Assembly: GCA_001579985.1 (NCBI GenBank) | Contig: LRSR01005147.1 | Coordinates: 1 to 43,759, forward strand | Length of the DNA stretch: 43,759 bases | Direction: 5' to 3' | Origin: Hypsibius dujardini | Lineage: Eukaryota > Tardigrada > Eutardigrada > Parachela > Hypsibiidae | Part shown: positions 1-11,409 of the stretch, piece after piece | How positions within the stretch are numbered: position 1 is the stretch's first letter | Layout of the letters: every line of letters begins with the position of its first letter | The notes under the pieces: model-generated | What the model was told of the DNA's origin: nothing | Database searches by the model: none | What the model saw: the letters and a program-made list of their open reading frames with translations, nothing else | Program-made: the position numbers and the translations under genes

Positions 1-174
1 CTGGACCGTTTGAACTATGCGAGCGGCGTATTTGTCCATCATGTTTGCATAGCCGATTTGGAAGGCTACAATTCGCGGTGCGTTTCGCTGCTGCTGGCAT
101 TGAGGATGAAGGGTGCGGTCGGATTCTCCCTTTTCCGCCGGGATGCCAAGCACCTTGCACAGGGCCGACTCCAT
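1..174 (-). CDS. Partial 5' coding exon, unrecognised protein
   Basis: On the minus strand an ATG at 174-172 opens a frame of exactly 58 codons that runs off the window at base 1 without a stop. The frame has balanced composition (IVAFQIGYANMMDKYAARIV near its end) and looks like real coding sequence. The codon two positions upstream of the ATG is an in-frame TGA, so this ATG is a credible initiator unless a splice acceptor lies just before it. The exon may end at the edge or continue to the left. I recognise no domain, and too little is present to propose a function. Confidence 0.5.
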   Translation of the reverse strand, partial: MESALCKVLGIPAEKGESDRTLHPQCQQQRNAPRIVAFQIGYANMMDKYAARIVQTVQ

Positions 175-3100
175 GCCTCACCGTCACCGCTATAGATGTA
201 GGTACACCGGCTTTTAGTCAGCAGGCACAGAATATAGTCAGCTGGTTTGCAGACATAGGACTGGTTTGCAGTTGACAGGTAGCTTAATATATAAATAATA
301 ATTTTTTGCCAAGCAGTGCTGCTTGGCAAAAAAAATTGAGAGGAACGTTGCAGCAACGGATATACAATTAAAGAGCTTGCAACATACAAGTAACCGATGT
401 AAGGGAAATGTTATTGTTTTTATAGAGATATATGATGATGTTAACTGGCTTGTCTGGTGTTCGACATCTTCAATCTACCGAAGCTTTTTTTATTGGCTGA
501 GTGTCTGGCTCCATCCCATGTCAGATTTTTGTCTGTAATAGTCGAGTAAATGTTCTCGTAAACTATTTTGACCGGCTGATAGCATGGGAAAGCTGCCGCT
601 TTAACCGGTCAAAGTTTGCCCGACCCTGGGGAGGAGGCATTGTATAGTGCCTTCACACAAAGACACAGTACCGGTACATGTATTCCGTGCACTGGCGTTC
701 TTGCTGCGTTGCACTCATACAACATGTGGCAATTTTGTCCGGACCGATATCGAGCCACCTGATTTTGCTGGCGTCGTGGCTCGCACTTGGTCCAGGAAAA
801 ATTGCTGCCACATGTGTAACGCACGTGGATCTTGCACTACACACACACACACAAAATTATGTTCCGCGCTTGTACAACCGAGCACACCATAAGTTGGGGA
901 CCATGCAATAGCAGTATGTGCGAAACTGTAAGTTGGAAACGTGATTTTTCTAACCTTTTGTATAAAATCCCGCGGAGCCCCTGGAAATCAGATCCCTTAT
1001 AAGTTTCAAATGATCAATTGCAAGAACAAAAGGCCGCATTCTGGGTTTAATGTTCAAAATAAAGTATTTTCCCCCTTTACTAACCCCTTGGCCCCACCAT
1101 AAGGGGTCCTGGTTCCGACTTATAGGGACTCTAAACGAGTCACTGACTGTGTTGTGACTATTGAGTTAAGAACAGGTTATTAGTAACGTGCACCACCTAG
1201 TCAATGATAAGTGCAAATAGAATTTGAGTGTTGGACCGTTGTACCAGTGAAAGAGTGGGTGGGTGGTGCATAGTCGGAGCGGGAGGGTACGTGTCGTTAT
1301 GGGCTAATATATAGACTCTGAGTGAGATCCTGACCGAGCCGGTGTAGAGTAACAAAAAGTTAAACGGACTGGTAAAAGTTCGGTATCGGTCCGCAACCCT
1401 CTTCAGTTTGCCACTGGTCTGCAGACGTCTGTAACTGATCCGTTTAGCTTTTCACATTTTATCACCTTTTGACATTTTACCTGTATATCTTCAGCGTTCC
1501 AGTTCGCCCCATCTGTGCGATACATGTCTACGCAGAATGCCATGGGATTAACATGAAATTACTAATCTAAATTAATCAGAACTGCCTACCGGGGTCGAGC
1601 GTCATACTGTTATTGTCATGCAGAAAATGTTTAGCTGATTAAAATGATTACAGCAACGACGACCCAGCAGGTGAGGGCTGTAACAACGACCCTCTCCCTT
1701 GAGACGCGTGCGACCCACGCGATATGTTGTTTATTATCATTGTAGTTCCCCATTCCAAGGATAGGTAGTGCACCATGCAACCTGTATGCAATGCACTCCG
1801 CTCGCACGGGAACGACAGATGTAGCAGACAGTGCCAAACACCACTTCCTCACGCTTTGGACTATATATGTCCAATATTTTCAAAGCATGACTTGAGAAGA
1901 TTTTCAGAGAAGGAATCTAGAATGTCTCCGCTTTATATTTTATCGATAGAGCTATATTATGATAATTTTCAAAATTAATTTCATCTGTCAAAATATGAAA
2001 ACGTTTTTTCGGTAGAATTTCAAAGCTGGGAACCTATTCCGATCCACTAGCAATGCCAAGCACTGTCTACTTTGCCATATAATTGAGAGCACATTTTTGG
2101 ACATTCTTCGGTCCAAAATTTAACTTGCAATCTATTGGTGTTAACAGAAACAACTTAAAGGATACTTTACGGAGTTACGTGTATGCTGTAAACGGGCCAA
2201 TTCAGACATAATACCCACAATTGTTTCCGATTCCCTGAGGTCTTGGCTACCAAGCTTCGTCCGTCCACTAAACCCAAAATATTTTTCTGTACATAAAATT
2301 GATTCGAAAAGAGTTTTCAAACCGGATATTTTCCCATTTACGTCATTCACTGAATAGGGGAATACGGTAGATAAGAACAAGGTAGTGTGGCCTGAAATAG
2401 GTCGGGTTCCGCCTACTACAGCTACCACGTCTAATTATGTCGTCTTTTGCATCTGCCGAATAGCTTTTATAACTTAATTATTCGAACCTGCGTCAATATC
2501 CACGGCACGTCTCACGTGAGCAAACCAATTGAAAAGGTCTCAATGCACCGGTATACAAGAAATTTCTCTTTAATTTTGAGTGAGTAATTTTCCTCGTAAG
2601 ATAATCTCATTGGTACTTGTAGTGCTTATACGATCGATATCCGGTGGTTTTCTCCTTGTCAGTCGGCCAAATGGATTCTTGTTACTTACAACACACGATA
2701 TTCCCGTTGCAAGCATTCTCAAGCATATTTGATAACTGCGATATCATGTTTTTATTGTTGGAAGTGGTGCGTCTCACCGTCTTGCAAAATTGAATCACTC
2801 AACCAGCGGAGTTTGTCGATCACACATACGCAACACAATAGTGTCATTTTTCGACGTTTGGGGGCTATGGAATGCATGAAAATTTAATATCCCTCCCTGC
2901 TCACAAAAGGACACTTAACTGGGTACCTCATTCATGTACTACATAGTACCCTTTCCTAGAACCGTGAAATTCCCCAAGCTTCTAGTGCGTATACACACCC
3001 CTAGAAGCATGACTGCCTCTGTGTGAACTAATGTTACTGGACTGGGCCAAGACAGGCAATCGATTTGACGGTGTTATTCAACAGAGATGCAACCCTCTCG

Positions 3101-5583
3101 AAAAACACTATCCAAAATACGGTAACATTTACTGTCTTAAATACCGTTCCATATTGCGTAACAAAGCAGCTTGTAACCCTTTTTAGTCCCTGAAGTAAAA
3201 AGATTACCAAACGGAGTATCATTTCTGACACCAATTTTATTGGGACTTTGAAGTTTTCCCAGAGTAAGTTTGAAAAGTCCAGAAATGGAGAAAATCTTAT
3301 CGATTTCAATAGTTTTATCAAGCACAGAGTTTAAAAATACTTGCAGTGTTGATAAAGAACGAGTACAGTGCCAATTGACCATTGGTCAGCCGTTTTGGTA
3401 GTCAAAGTACCTCCCTGATTGGGAATTTTATTCCTTCATTTATTGTGAGTTCGTTAGCTCCGCGGTATGAGCTCTGCCTCAAGTTAGAAGGGCAGCGGTT
3501 CAGTTACCGGACGAATGCTTCTTTCCATTTTGTTCTCACCCCTGGGGCAGATTGGTTATGCCAAGTGATACCTAATCAATTTTTTATCAAGGAGGGAGCA
3601 TTTGGGTAAGACTGATCATAGGTCAACCAAGTGCGGCTCAGTCCAGAATTAAAACTGTTTTTGCATCCAATTTTGGAATGCAATTATGGATTCATTTTGG
3701 TATGAACAAAAAGATAGACTGCTAAATTGTAAGATACCGTGGTACCGTTTCGAGAACCATAAAGGATTTCAATTAAGGTTCGAATAAATGTTATTTTTTT
3801 CGCCAGGGCAACTTACAGCAATTTCAGTTCCTAATGTACACGTACTACTTTGCCCGATGTCCATGGCAGCTTTCTCTTATGTGTGTTTTTTTTCATCGAA
3901 CTGTTTTTGCCGTTTTTACTTTGGTAGGCCATGCATATATTACTCGGGAAAACCACCAGGACTAAGCTCATGCATGATGCAAACCATTATGAAGAGATCT
4001 GGAGTTAAAGCCGTCTGATCGATGATTTAACAAGTGAAAATCGTGTTCTATTCAAACTAATTTACTAAAATCCTTTAGTTAAACCTAAAAATAAATCGAG
4101 ATTCAATTTGACACATTGCTGCGAGTGGAAGAGAAAATACTGGTAAACAAGTCCGGGAAAAAAGCCGAAACAGCGCTGCAGCAATAATCAGAATTGAGAC
4201 CGTATTGGTGCGCCACTGCTCTCTTTTTCGATTAAATTTTTTACGATGTTCCTCTTAATCGGAAAATTGTTACTGAAGTTCTTTAGTAAATTTTAAAAAT
4301 GAGTCTGCGTTCTGGAAAATATTGGTTGGGATAACTTAAAACTTTCTAATGCATCAATCAATCAGCCCCGGTACATACCACATAAAGTGGCGCGGGAAGT
4401 CATTTCTTCCGTATTTTTTTCTGAAACCGCAGATGTGATTTCCAGGCCGAGAGCTTAATATAAAATGTTGATATATGGACAGGTATTGCGGGGAAAAAAC
4501 CACGCCGATTGGAGGGGAAAGTTCCGTTCTTGCCAAAGTAAACACAAAAGAATGATTGTTTCTCGCCATCATATCGAAAAGGCTTCTGGGAAATCATTTG
4601 ACATCGTGTGAGAAAGGTAGCAGACTAGCTGCAAGTACGACCCCACGCGATGGGCCCTTTGTGCATAATTTGCAATGCCAGTACGAAAAGCTGCAACATT
4701 TTGCATGAACGAGCAGTGCGAACCCGCGGGGAATCCGTGCGATCGTTAGCACAGAATGAGGACCTACTCCAGCCAAGAGAGGGTATTACAAAAGTCCTGC
4801 ATCGTCTCGATCTGTATCACCTGGCAGTTAAGGGGAGACCCCTCGGCCCAGTCAATTACCTGTTATTGCGCCTGTGTTTTTGTCCCTCTCGCGATCCGCT
4901 GAGCACACGTTGCCTCCCAATGGTGACACGTGTGGGGAGGCTATGCGTCCCACCCGTCCCCGCATGTGTCAGACCAACATATACAATTCCTCATGAATCC
5001 TCATAAAAGATGGGAGCCCACACAGTCACATATATACTCACTCAGAACTAGCTCCATTTATGTACGTTACGGTGTACGGTTACAACCGGTATAGGTTGCA
5101 TAAGCTCCCGAGTTATTACGCCCTCTCATTCTATCCTCGCGTAGTATGCCGTGCAGGATCTCGGCCGCGGATTTCCGATTGAGGTGCACGCCTATTATAG
5201 TATATGAGGCCAGAGACCGCCCTTTAATAATTGCTCTTTCGTGTATCGTGTCTCTCCTGGCTCTCTCCGCAATCATGGCTGACAGGTGGCTTTATCCCGT
5301 TCATTCATGCCTCATTACGCTTCCCTAAACATATTCGCAGGAGTTCGCGCTCCCCAACAGCGCAGCTCATTGTGAATCGACGCCGCCCTACTCAACTGTT
5401 TTTCGCAACCTTTTTTCTCTTTTTACAAAGTGAAACCTGATGCCTTTTTCATCTGACGACTGAGCCACTCTTCTCTTTTCGCATTGTTTTGTTAGGCACA
5501 TGTTGCAATTTTTGGAAGCGACTAAAGCTTATTCAGCTACCGTTTTTTACCGTTTTGTTTGCTCATAATTTTTCATATTTAAT
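175..5583. other. Long stretch without a supported gene
   Basis: Only short open frames occur (at most about 118 codons at 4650-5006). They have no recognisable domain, no paired splice signals and no homologue elsewhere in the window. Visible structure includes a near-perfect palindrome at 301-338, a short (CA)n run near 840-853 and a weak inverted repeat (TTTGACCGG...CCGGTCAAA) at about 568-617. Distal regulatory sequence for the left-edge gene or GPCR1 cannot be excluded. Confidence 0.5.
301..338. repeat. Near-perfect palindrome
   Basis: TTTTTTGCCAAGCAG is followed after two bases by its reverse complement CTGCTTGGCAAAAAA. The A/T runs at the two ends differ by only one or two bases. It could form a 15-16 bp hairpin. 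No gene sits immediately beside it. Confidence 0.7.
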
Positions 5584-8500
5584 ATGGAACTGAATAACAC
5601 CTCGTCACTGCTGAAGGACGCCACACCACTCTGTCAAGACCAATACTATCAGTTGTACATTTTCGCATCCGCCGCTCTGCCCATAATTTTTTTCGGCGCC
5701 TTCGGAAACATCCTCACACTGATCGTCATCCTCCGCGCTCGCTGGTACGCCACCGGGATTCAAGTGCTCATCCTCACGTTGACCGTCTGCGGGGTCTTCA
5801 CCACCTCGCTGGTTTACCCGGTGTGGTTTGTGGGCGCGGTCGTGGGCGACTCCACCGTCTGGCTCATCCCCGGGGTCTGTGACGTTTTTAGGCCATTTCT
5901 AAAACAGAACTATCGTAAAGTTGTAAAAATATTTCGATTTGCTGGTAAACTGTTGTAAAGTATGCAAACGTTCACTCGGCAATGACGATAAAATTTGACC
6001 GTCAGTTTTCTCTTTTTTTGAGGGGCACTTCGACTAACATTTTTTTTTTATTGAAAACTGAATAAATAACTAAAACTAAGAACTAGAACCAGAAGAAAAA
6101 AAACATTGCATTTGGAATATAAAACGGCAACTATTTTGGTGACTCTCATATTTATTTTTGACTTATACTAAACGTAAAAATATTTTCTGTACACAAGTGT
6201 TGATTTAATCAATAATACATGAAACGGTAAGCGCAAGGAGGTGACAATAGTGAAAGAGCTAATTTTTTAAGCATTTAGCGGTATTATTATGCACCAGTCC
6301 TTGCAGCTCAATCATTGAAATGGTATTTCGATTAACATCTTTTATTACTGAAAAAAACCAAAACTAGAAAAACTTAGACGAACAATTTCAAAGAACAACA
6401 CAACCGATTATTTGACTAATTGTTTTCTTGCCAATTACTTCCAATTACAATTAAAGTCTCTCGTAACAAGCAACGAAAAAGATGATTAAAAACCCTCGCA
6501 AACTGAAAAGATATTTAGTTGACTAAATTCAGTTTTTGTCAATAATAGGTATGTCGTCTGACGGGCTTCGTGTTCTTAAGTGTCACTTGTATGAGTTCAA
6601 CCCTGTGTGCGATGATCGCCATCAATCGCCTCTGCATCATCGTCATCCCGCAGCGAACGCATTTTGTTACACAAAAACGCGGTGGCATTGTCATGTCGAT
6701 CGTGGCTAGTCTCATCTCCCAGTCCATCTTCCTCTCGCCCCTCCTTGGGCTAGACGGTCGGTTCGGTCTGGTAGAGTCGCTGCATATCTGCATCTGGCTG
6801 CAGTGGACGTCCAGTCAGCCACTGCAGAGCGCCTTTTTCCTCGTAATCTACGTCATCCCCGGCGGGGTGATTGCCCTGTGTTATACCGGGATTTTCTTGT
6901 TTCTGCGGCTGAGCCACAGGGCCAGTGCCAATCGGAGAAGGGCCAGGGCCGCGTCGGGGTCGTGTTTCGAGACGAGCCGAAAACTGCGCCGGCTGCTTCA
7001 AGCCACCAAAATGATGGGTGTCACTTTTCTGGCGTATGTGGTGTGCTTTCTACCTCTAAACTTCATGGCCTGGTGGCAGAGGGATCTCCTGTACGCGGAA
7101 CGCTCCTCCATGGTCTTTGCCTGGCTACTGCTGCTCTACTGTACCTCCGACTGCCTGCATCCGGTATGCATATATATGTAACAATTAATATGAAATAACA
7201 GTGAAATTACACATGAAATACAAACTCAGCTGAAGAAAACTGACATACGATATGTATTTCAAATAAACACACACGAAATCAGGGATTGATTTAAGGCGAA
7301 AATTTGATTCGCACAAAATGTAATAATACACCGTTAGGAGATAATAAAAAAGTAATTACATCACGGAGCGCGAAAATTTTTTGTAGACATGGGTCACATC
7401 CACAGCTTAAGTATAAAGGATTATGTAAATTAGCTACTATAATTTCGAGCTCGGAGCGCGAGAAAGAATTGTCCGAGTTAGTATCTAGAAAGGGACAGAA
7501 ATTACATATCCGTTAATTAAAATAGACCTCTAAATCGGTAAAACTGTGTGAAACTTCGGCCTACACACTTTGCAGACAATGTACTTTCAGTTTCACGCAT
7601 TTTGTGTTGGGTTTACACACTAAATTAATCAGCGTATGAAACAATTAAAACTGAAAGTGTTGCATAAACAATATAAATTAAAATATAATGTGAAAGACTT
7701 ATATATAATGAAAAATTTTAAGAAAATGGAAGAAGAAAAAGGTGAAAGTAATATGTAATATATAATATCGATGTAACATGAAAAGTTGCAAGTGATAACA
7801 AAACATTTTCGTGATGAGAATGAAATAAAATATGTGGATATACTATAGGAGATAGAGTGTGTGAGAACAGGAAAGATCAAGTTCCTAAAAAGCATCGGGA
7901 ATTTGATGAAGCCGATAATATAATTTTTACATAGGTTAATTGTAGGGTGTGTCCTAATGCCTGTGGGTTCAAGGTCCAAGGTAATGATGACGCAAATCTT
8001 TTTTGTGCATACGACTTTGCATTGACCTTCTACCTCATACCAAAGCATGCGTCGAAAAAAGTACTGTAGCGTTTACTTAATCACTTCGGCTACATGCACG
8101 CAGATTAAGGGTTAATCGTTTGATGCCCATCCAGCGTAACGGGACGGTTCTCCAGTTTCGATACAGGCGATAATGTGTGTTGATTAAATAATCAAGACAC
8201 ACGTATATACATGTATGACTCCACTCTCAATCCCCGTCGTATTGTGACGGTTCACCAGCCTGCACATTCCGGCTGGTTACATGAAATCTCTGACGTAGAT
8301 ACGTATATAAGATACGTAGACATGGGGCGTCTATAATTAAGATGTATCGATCGGAGATCAAATTGACATGTATTACTGTGGACTGAGATAGTTAATGCAG
8401 TGGGTCGACCAATGAGGACAGCAACAACAACTGCGTTGGTAGTCTAGTATAGGGATGGCTAAAACTAAAATTAGTCAGCTGGTTAGTTTTTTTAGTCAAC

Positions 8501-9668
8501 TAAAAAATTGTTACTAAGGATTTTTAGTTTAGTGTTTTGGTAACTAACATTTTTAGTGTACATTGTAGTGTTGGTCGAAATTAGTTCTCTAATTTCTTTA
8601 GCTAATTTCTTTGATTTTTTTCTTTTTACACTTTTAGTTTTGTATTTTAGTCAACTAAAACAGTTAAGGCCTAGAAATTATGGGCTAAAAGTTTTGGTTT
8701 ATTTCCAGTTCAGTTTTTTAGTTAGTTTAGTTTTGGGTAATCAATTACCTAATTAATTCCTTAATGAAAATGAGTATCACCCCAATATTTTATTCTTTGT
8801 ATTCTAAAAACTGAATGTATAATAATATCGCTGTCATTTACATTTTTGCGGTTTCAAATATCCTTAAAGTTGAATCATGAAAATACAATGGAATATAGTT
8901 CTGTTTCAAGTACAGTTGGTTTTTCAAAGCCGCAACTGTATCTTACATATTCATTTTAATTTGTAATGTATCGCGGATCATTTTTATAGAGATTTAATTG
9001 ATTCCACCTTCCCTTTGACAACTTAAATATATGTGCAATATATATTTATGACATTCAATTTACATTGTAATAATAAAATAAATTAATAATAATAAAGTTA
9101 TACTTTCGGTCCCGAATACAAAGCAACAGGACTTTTTACAGACAGAAAAACACAAAGTTGGCTGATAGACAATCATCTAACTTAGCGTCTTTCACGCAAA
9201 AAGCTCGACTTTAAGAGTAAAACGTTCGAAAAAACATTGGGTGACCTATTCTTCAACGGAGTTGAAAGTACGAACTAACTTATTTATCAATGGAAATATA
9301 GATGGTGTAAGGTCTGTATAATGTCTGCATAAGATGTGACTGCTTTTTCATTCACGTTGCAGGTGATATACGCCGTGATGAACCGGGACTTCAGTGACGC
9401 CTACATCGATTTGCTACGTCGCTGTCAGTTGTTCCAGCGGAAGCCGCAAATCAGCTTGAAAGATATGGTCCATTCGGAAAAGAAGCGAAGCCAGATGTTT
9501 CGACGCGAACACTTCAATATGATCGAACTAGACGACCAAGGGCACAAAACCCGTTTGATCCCACGAGATTCCTTACCGCGAGACACGACCAACGCCATCT
9601 TGAGGGACGATTGTCCCCACGGTGGTGTCTATCTAGGACCGCCGTCTGATCACGAGGATGAAAGCTAG
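5584..9668 (+). CDS. Rhodopsin-family GPCR 1 (orphan), 3 exons
   Basis: Exons are 5584-5874, 6549-7163 and 9363-9668, giving about 403 residues with both introns in phase 0. This is a class A seven-helix plasma-membrane receptor. TM1 carries the GN signature (FGAFGNILTLIV). Cys99 at the top of TM3 and Cys178 in extracellular loop 2 can form the usual disulfide. The TM3 end reads IAINRLCII, so Arg3.50 is kept (residue 124). TM6 reads CFLPLNFMAW, and TM7 reads DCLHPVIYAVMNRDF across the last intron, with HP in place of the canonical NP. Loop 3 is Arg-rich, and the cytoplasmic tail is about 90 residues. Residue identity with the next gene shows a tandem pair. The ligand is unknown; an N-R at the TM3 end also occurs in melatonin-like receptors, which is a weak hint only. 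Intron 2 (about 2.2 kb) holds an AT-rich repeat. Confidence 0.88.
8452..8755. repeat. TTAG-rich foldback repeat, copy 1
   Basis: The copy begins GGGATGGCTAAAACTAAA and continues with alternating TTTAGT / ACTAAA blocks (e.g. TTTAGTCAACTAAAA twice), ending near GTTTTGGGTAATCAATTACC. It sits in intron 2 of GPCR1. Copies at 18092-18363 and 39841-40103 share the same start motif and internal organisation, so this is a dispersed, MITE-like non-coding family and not just AT-rich background. Confidence 0.7.
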
Positions 9669-10274
9669 TCTTTTGAATTACATTCTTTTTGTCGTTAGCA
9701 TTTTGGCTGTTCCCTGGATAAGGATGTCAAACAAAACTGTGCACGGCCTTGTCTCAAACAAAAGCTGCCTCTGTGACGTGTAGTTTTAGTTGATTATTCA
9801 GTCTTTGTGTCAAGACCGTGATCTTTCGTTACCACAGCCCGCTAATCGATTGGTTCCTCACAGCGAGCGGTGTCCTAAAAATGTTGTCCTAGGGCGGAGG
9901 AGTGAAGATCTGCTATGCTGGTTGGACATTGCCATGTTAATTAAATAGTTTGAGCGATCCGTAAGAGACTGACGGACTAGTAGGTCGTTCTGTTAAGCAA
10001 ATGGATGGACGGACGAACGTCCTACGGGTATACGAGAACCGTATGCACGGAGGGGTGAATAAGTAGTAGTGAATTATAACATAATAGTATGAAAGTAGTG
10101 AATTGACGATTGAAGAGTGACGGATGTTAAGGCATAGGAGGGGCGGATGGACGGCCGAATTTCTTTAGACGGAGAGACGCACGCATCCACGAAGAAGGAC
10201 TGATGAACGCAAAAGTTTGAACGGGTGGATGGAAAGGCAGACGGTCCAAACGGACAGACGGTCTCCGTCCATAC

Positions 10275-10335
10275 GGGTAAGTAGACGAACGGACAGACGG
10301 ACAGACGGACAGACAGACGGACGGACGGATGGACA
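10275..10335. repeat. (GACG/GACA)n microsatellite
   Basis: Tandem GACG and GACA units, slightly degenerate. This is the complement of the TCTG/CTGT units that dominate 19.5-24.5 kb, so the same repeat class appears here in opposite orientation. Confidence 0.75.
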
Positions 10336-10382
10336 GATCCTATGGATCTAGCAGGAGTATCCTTGAATCACCGCTGCAAGGA

Positions 10383-10562
10383 TGCAAAACCCGGGAGATT
10401 AGCTTGAAAGATCAAAATAAACGCTGCCAAATAAGCGGGTTTTAAATACCATGGTATTCAAAGATAGCTTATTTTCCCATTTATACTAAAGGTATTCAAA
10501 AACTCGCTTATTTGGCAGCGTTTATGTTATTATTTCAATCTCGCTAATCTCCCGGGTTTTGC
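10383..10562. mobile_element. Foldback / MITE-like element
   Basis: The left arm (10383-10446) begins GCAAAACCCGGGAGATTAGC and includes AAACGCTGCCAAATAAGCG. The right arm (10498-10562) is its inverted copy (CGCTTATTTGGCAGCGTTTA ... CCCGGGTTTTGC). Arms are about 60-65 bp with small indels around a roughly 50 bp AT-rich loop. A third, more diverged arm in left orientation (AAAACCAGGGAGATTAACGAG ... GTGCCAAATAAGCG) lies at about 10697-10751, suggesting a second truncated insertion. No coding capacity. Confidence 0.7.
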
Positions 10563-11409
10563 ACGCTGGCTTGCCTGTGGCTGTATCTCCTTCGCTAATT
10601 TCAAATCACCTGAACCACTCACAAGATAGATGCAGACAGTTAGCGAGCAGATAACCGAGAAAAATAGCTCCTTGGCTGCTTTTCTTGGTTATCTTCAAAA
10701 CCAGGGAGATTAACGAGTTTGAAATAGGGAAATAATCGGTGCCAAATAAGCGACCTTTATCAACCTTCAACATAAACTGGAACTCACTGTTATCAGACGT
10801 GTATGTTTGGACCTGTGACGCTCCATCAGGACTTCCTCCCCCTCCCTGTCTCAATAGTAATTGCAAGGGGAGCAGATGAAGGTAATTTTAATCAACATTC
10901 GTAACCGTTCAACACTGCGAGGAGAGTCACTTATAGATGTACGAAGACGCATGCCAGGATCTTCAGACGAATTTAGTTTTTGAGGGAGGATTTTTTTCTG
11001 TGATTAGATAAAACACCACACAAACCCCGCAATTCAGGTAGCCGCTTTATTTTGCCGTCTGTGCGGACACCCTTACCTTATGCCCGCGGTTTCCCACCAT
11101 TAAGTGGATTAAACATAGCGCCATCAAACCAGGATTTTCCGCCCTTCTTGAACCAATCTTGAAAGGCTAGGGAACTCTTCCCGCAACTCAGAGAGGTGGT
11201 TAATCATATGAATTACATATAGCAGCGGCTTAATTGTGACCTATGTGTAGACTATGTTTCATTTCATACCGATATGCTGTACAGTCTGTACTTCCCCTAG
11301 CTCCGACTGATTTAAACGGTCTCGCGAACGTGAAACCCACCACACAAGTTTTCATATGAGACACATGTTTTTGTATGTGAGATATCGCGCAAACGGGTCC
11401 GATGAGAGA

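Larger units (their letters stand above)
9669..11355. other. Intergenic region between the GPCR genes
   Basis: No supported gene. About 9990-10340 is rich in GGAC/GACG tetranucleotides, ending in a near-perfect (GACA/GACG)n run at 10275-10335. 10383-10562 is a foldback repeat, with a further half copy at about 10697-10751. The remaining sequence up to GPCR2 would contain its promoter, but I see no convincing TATA element. Confidence 0.5.

Noticed and set aside
4650-5006. 118-codon plus-strand open frame
   Set aside because: No domain, no signal peptide, no partner exon, and composition that does not resemble the real exons in the window.
5146-5328. 60-codon frame with a hydrophobic run upstream of GPCR1
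   Set aside because: One membrane-like segment in a short frame is weak evidence; it does not align with any GPCR segment or splice into GPCR1.
7960-7985. GGGTTCAAGGTCC considered as a tRNA B-box
   Set aside because: No A-box at a suitable distance and no cloverleaf can be drawn.
7629-8048. 139-codon minus-strand open frame
   Set aside because: Lies inside GPCR1 intron 2, is very AT-rich (Phe/Ile/Ser/Tyr), and has no recognisable domain.
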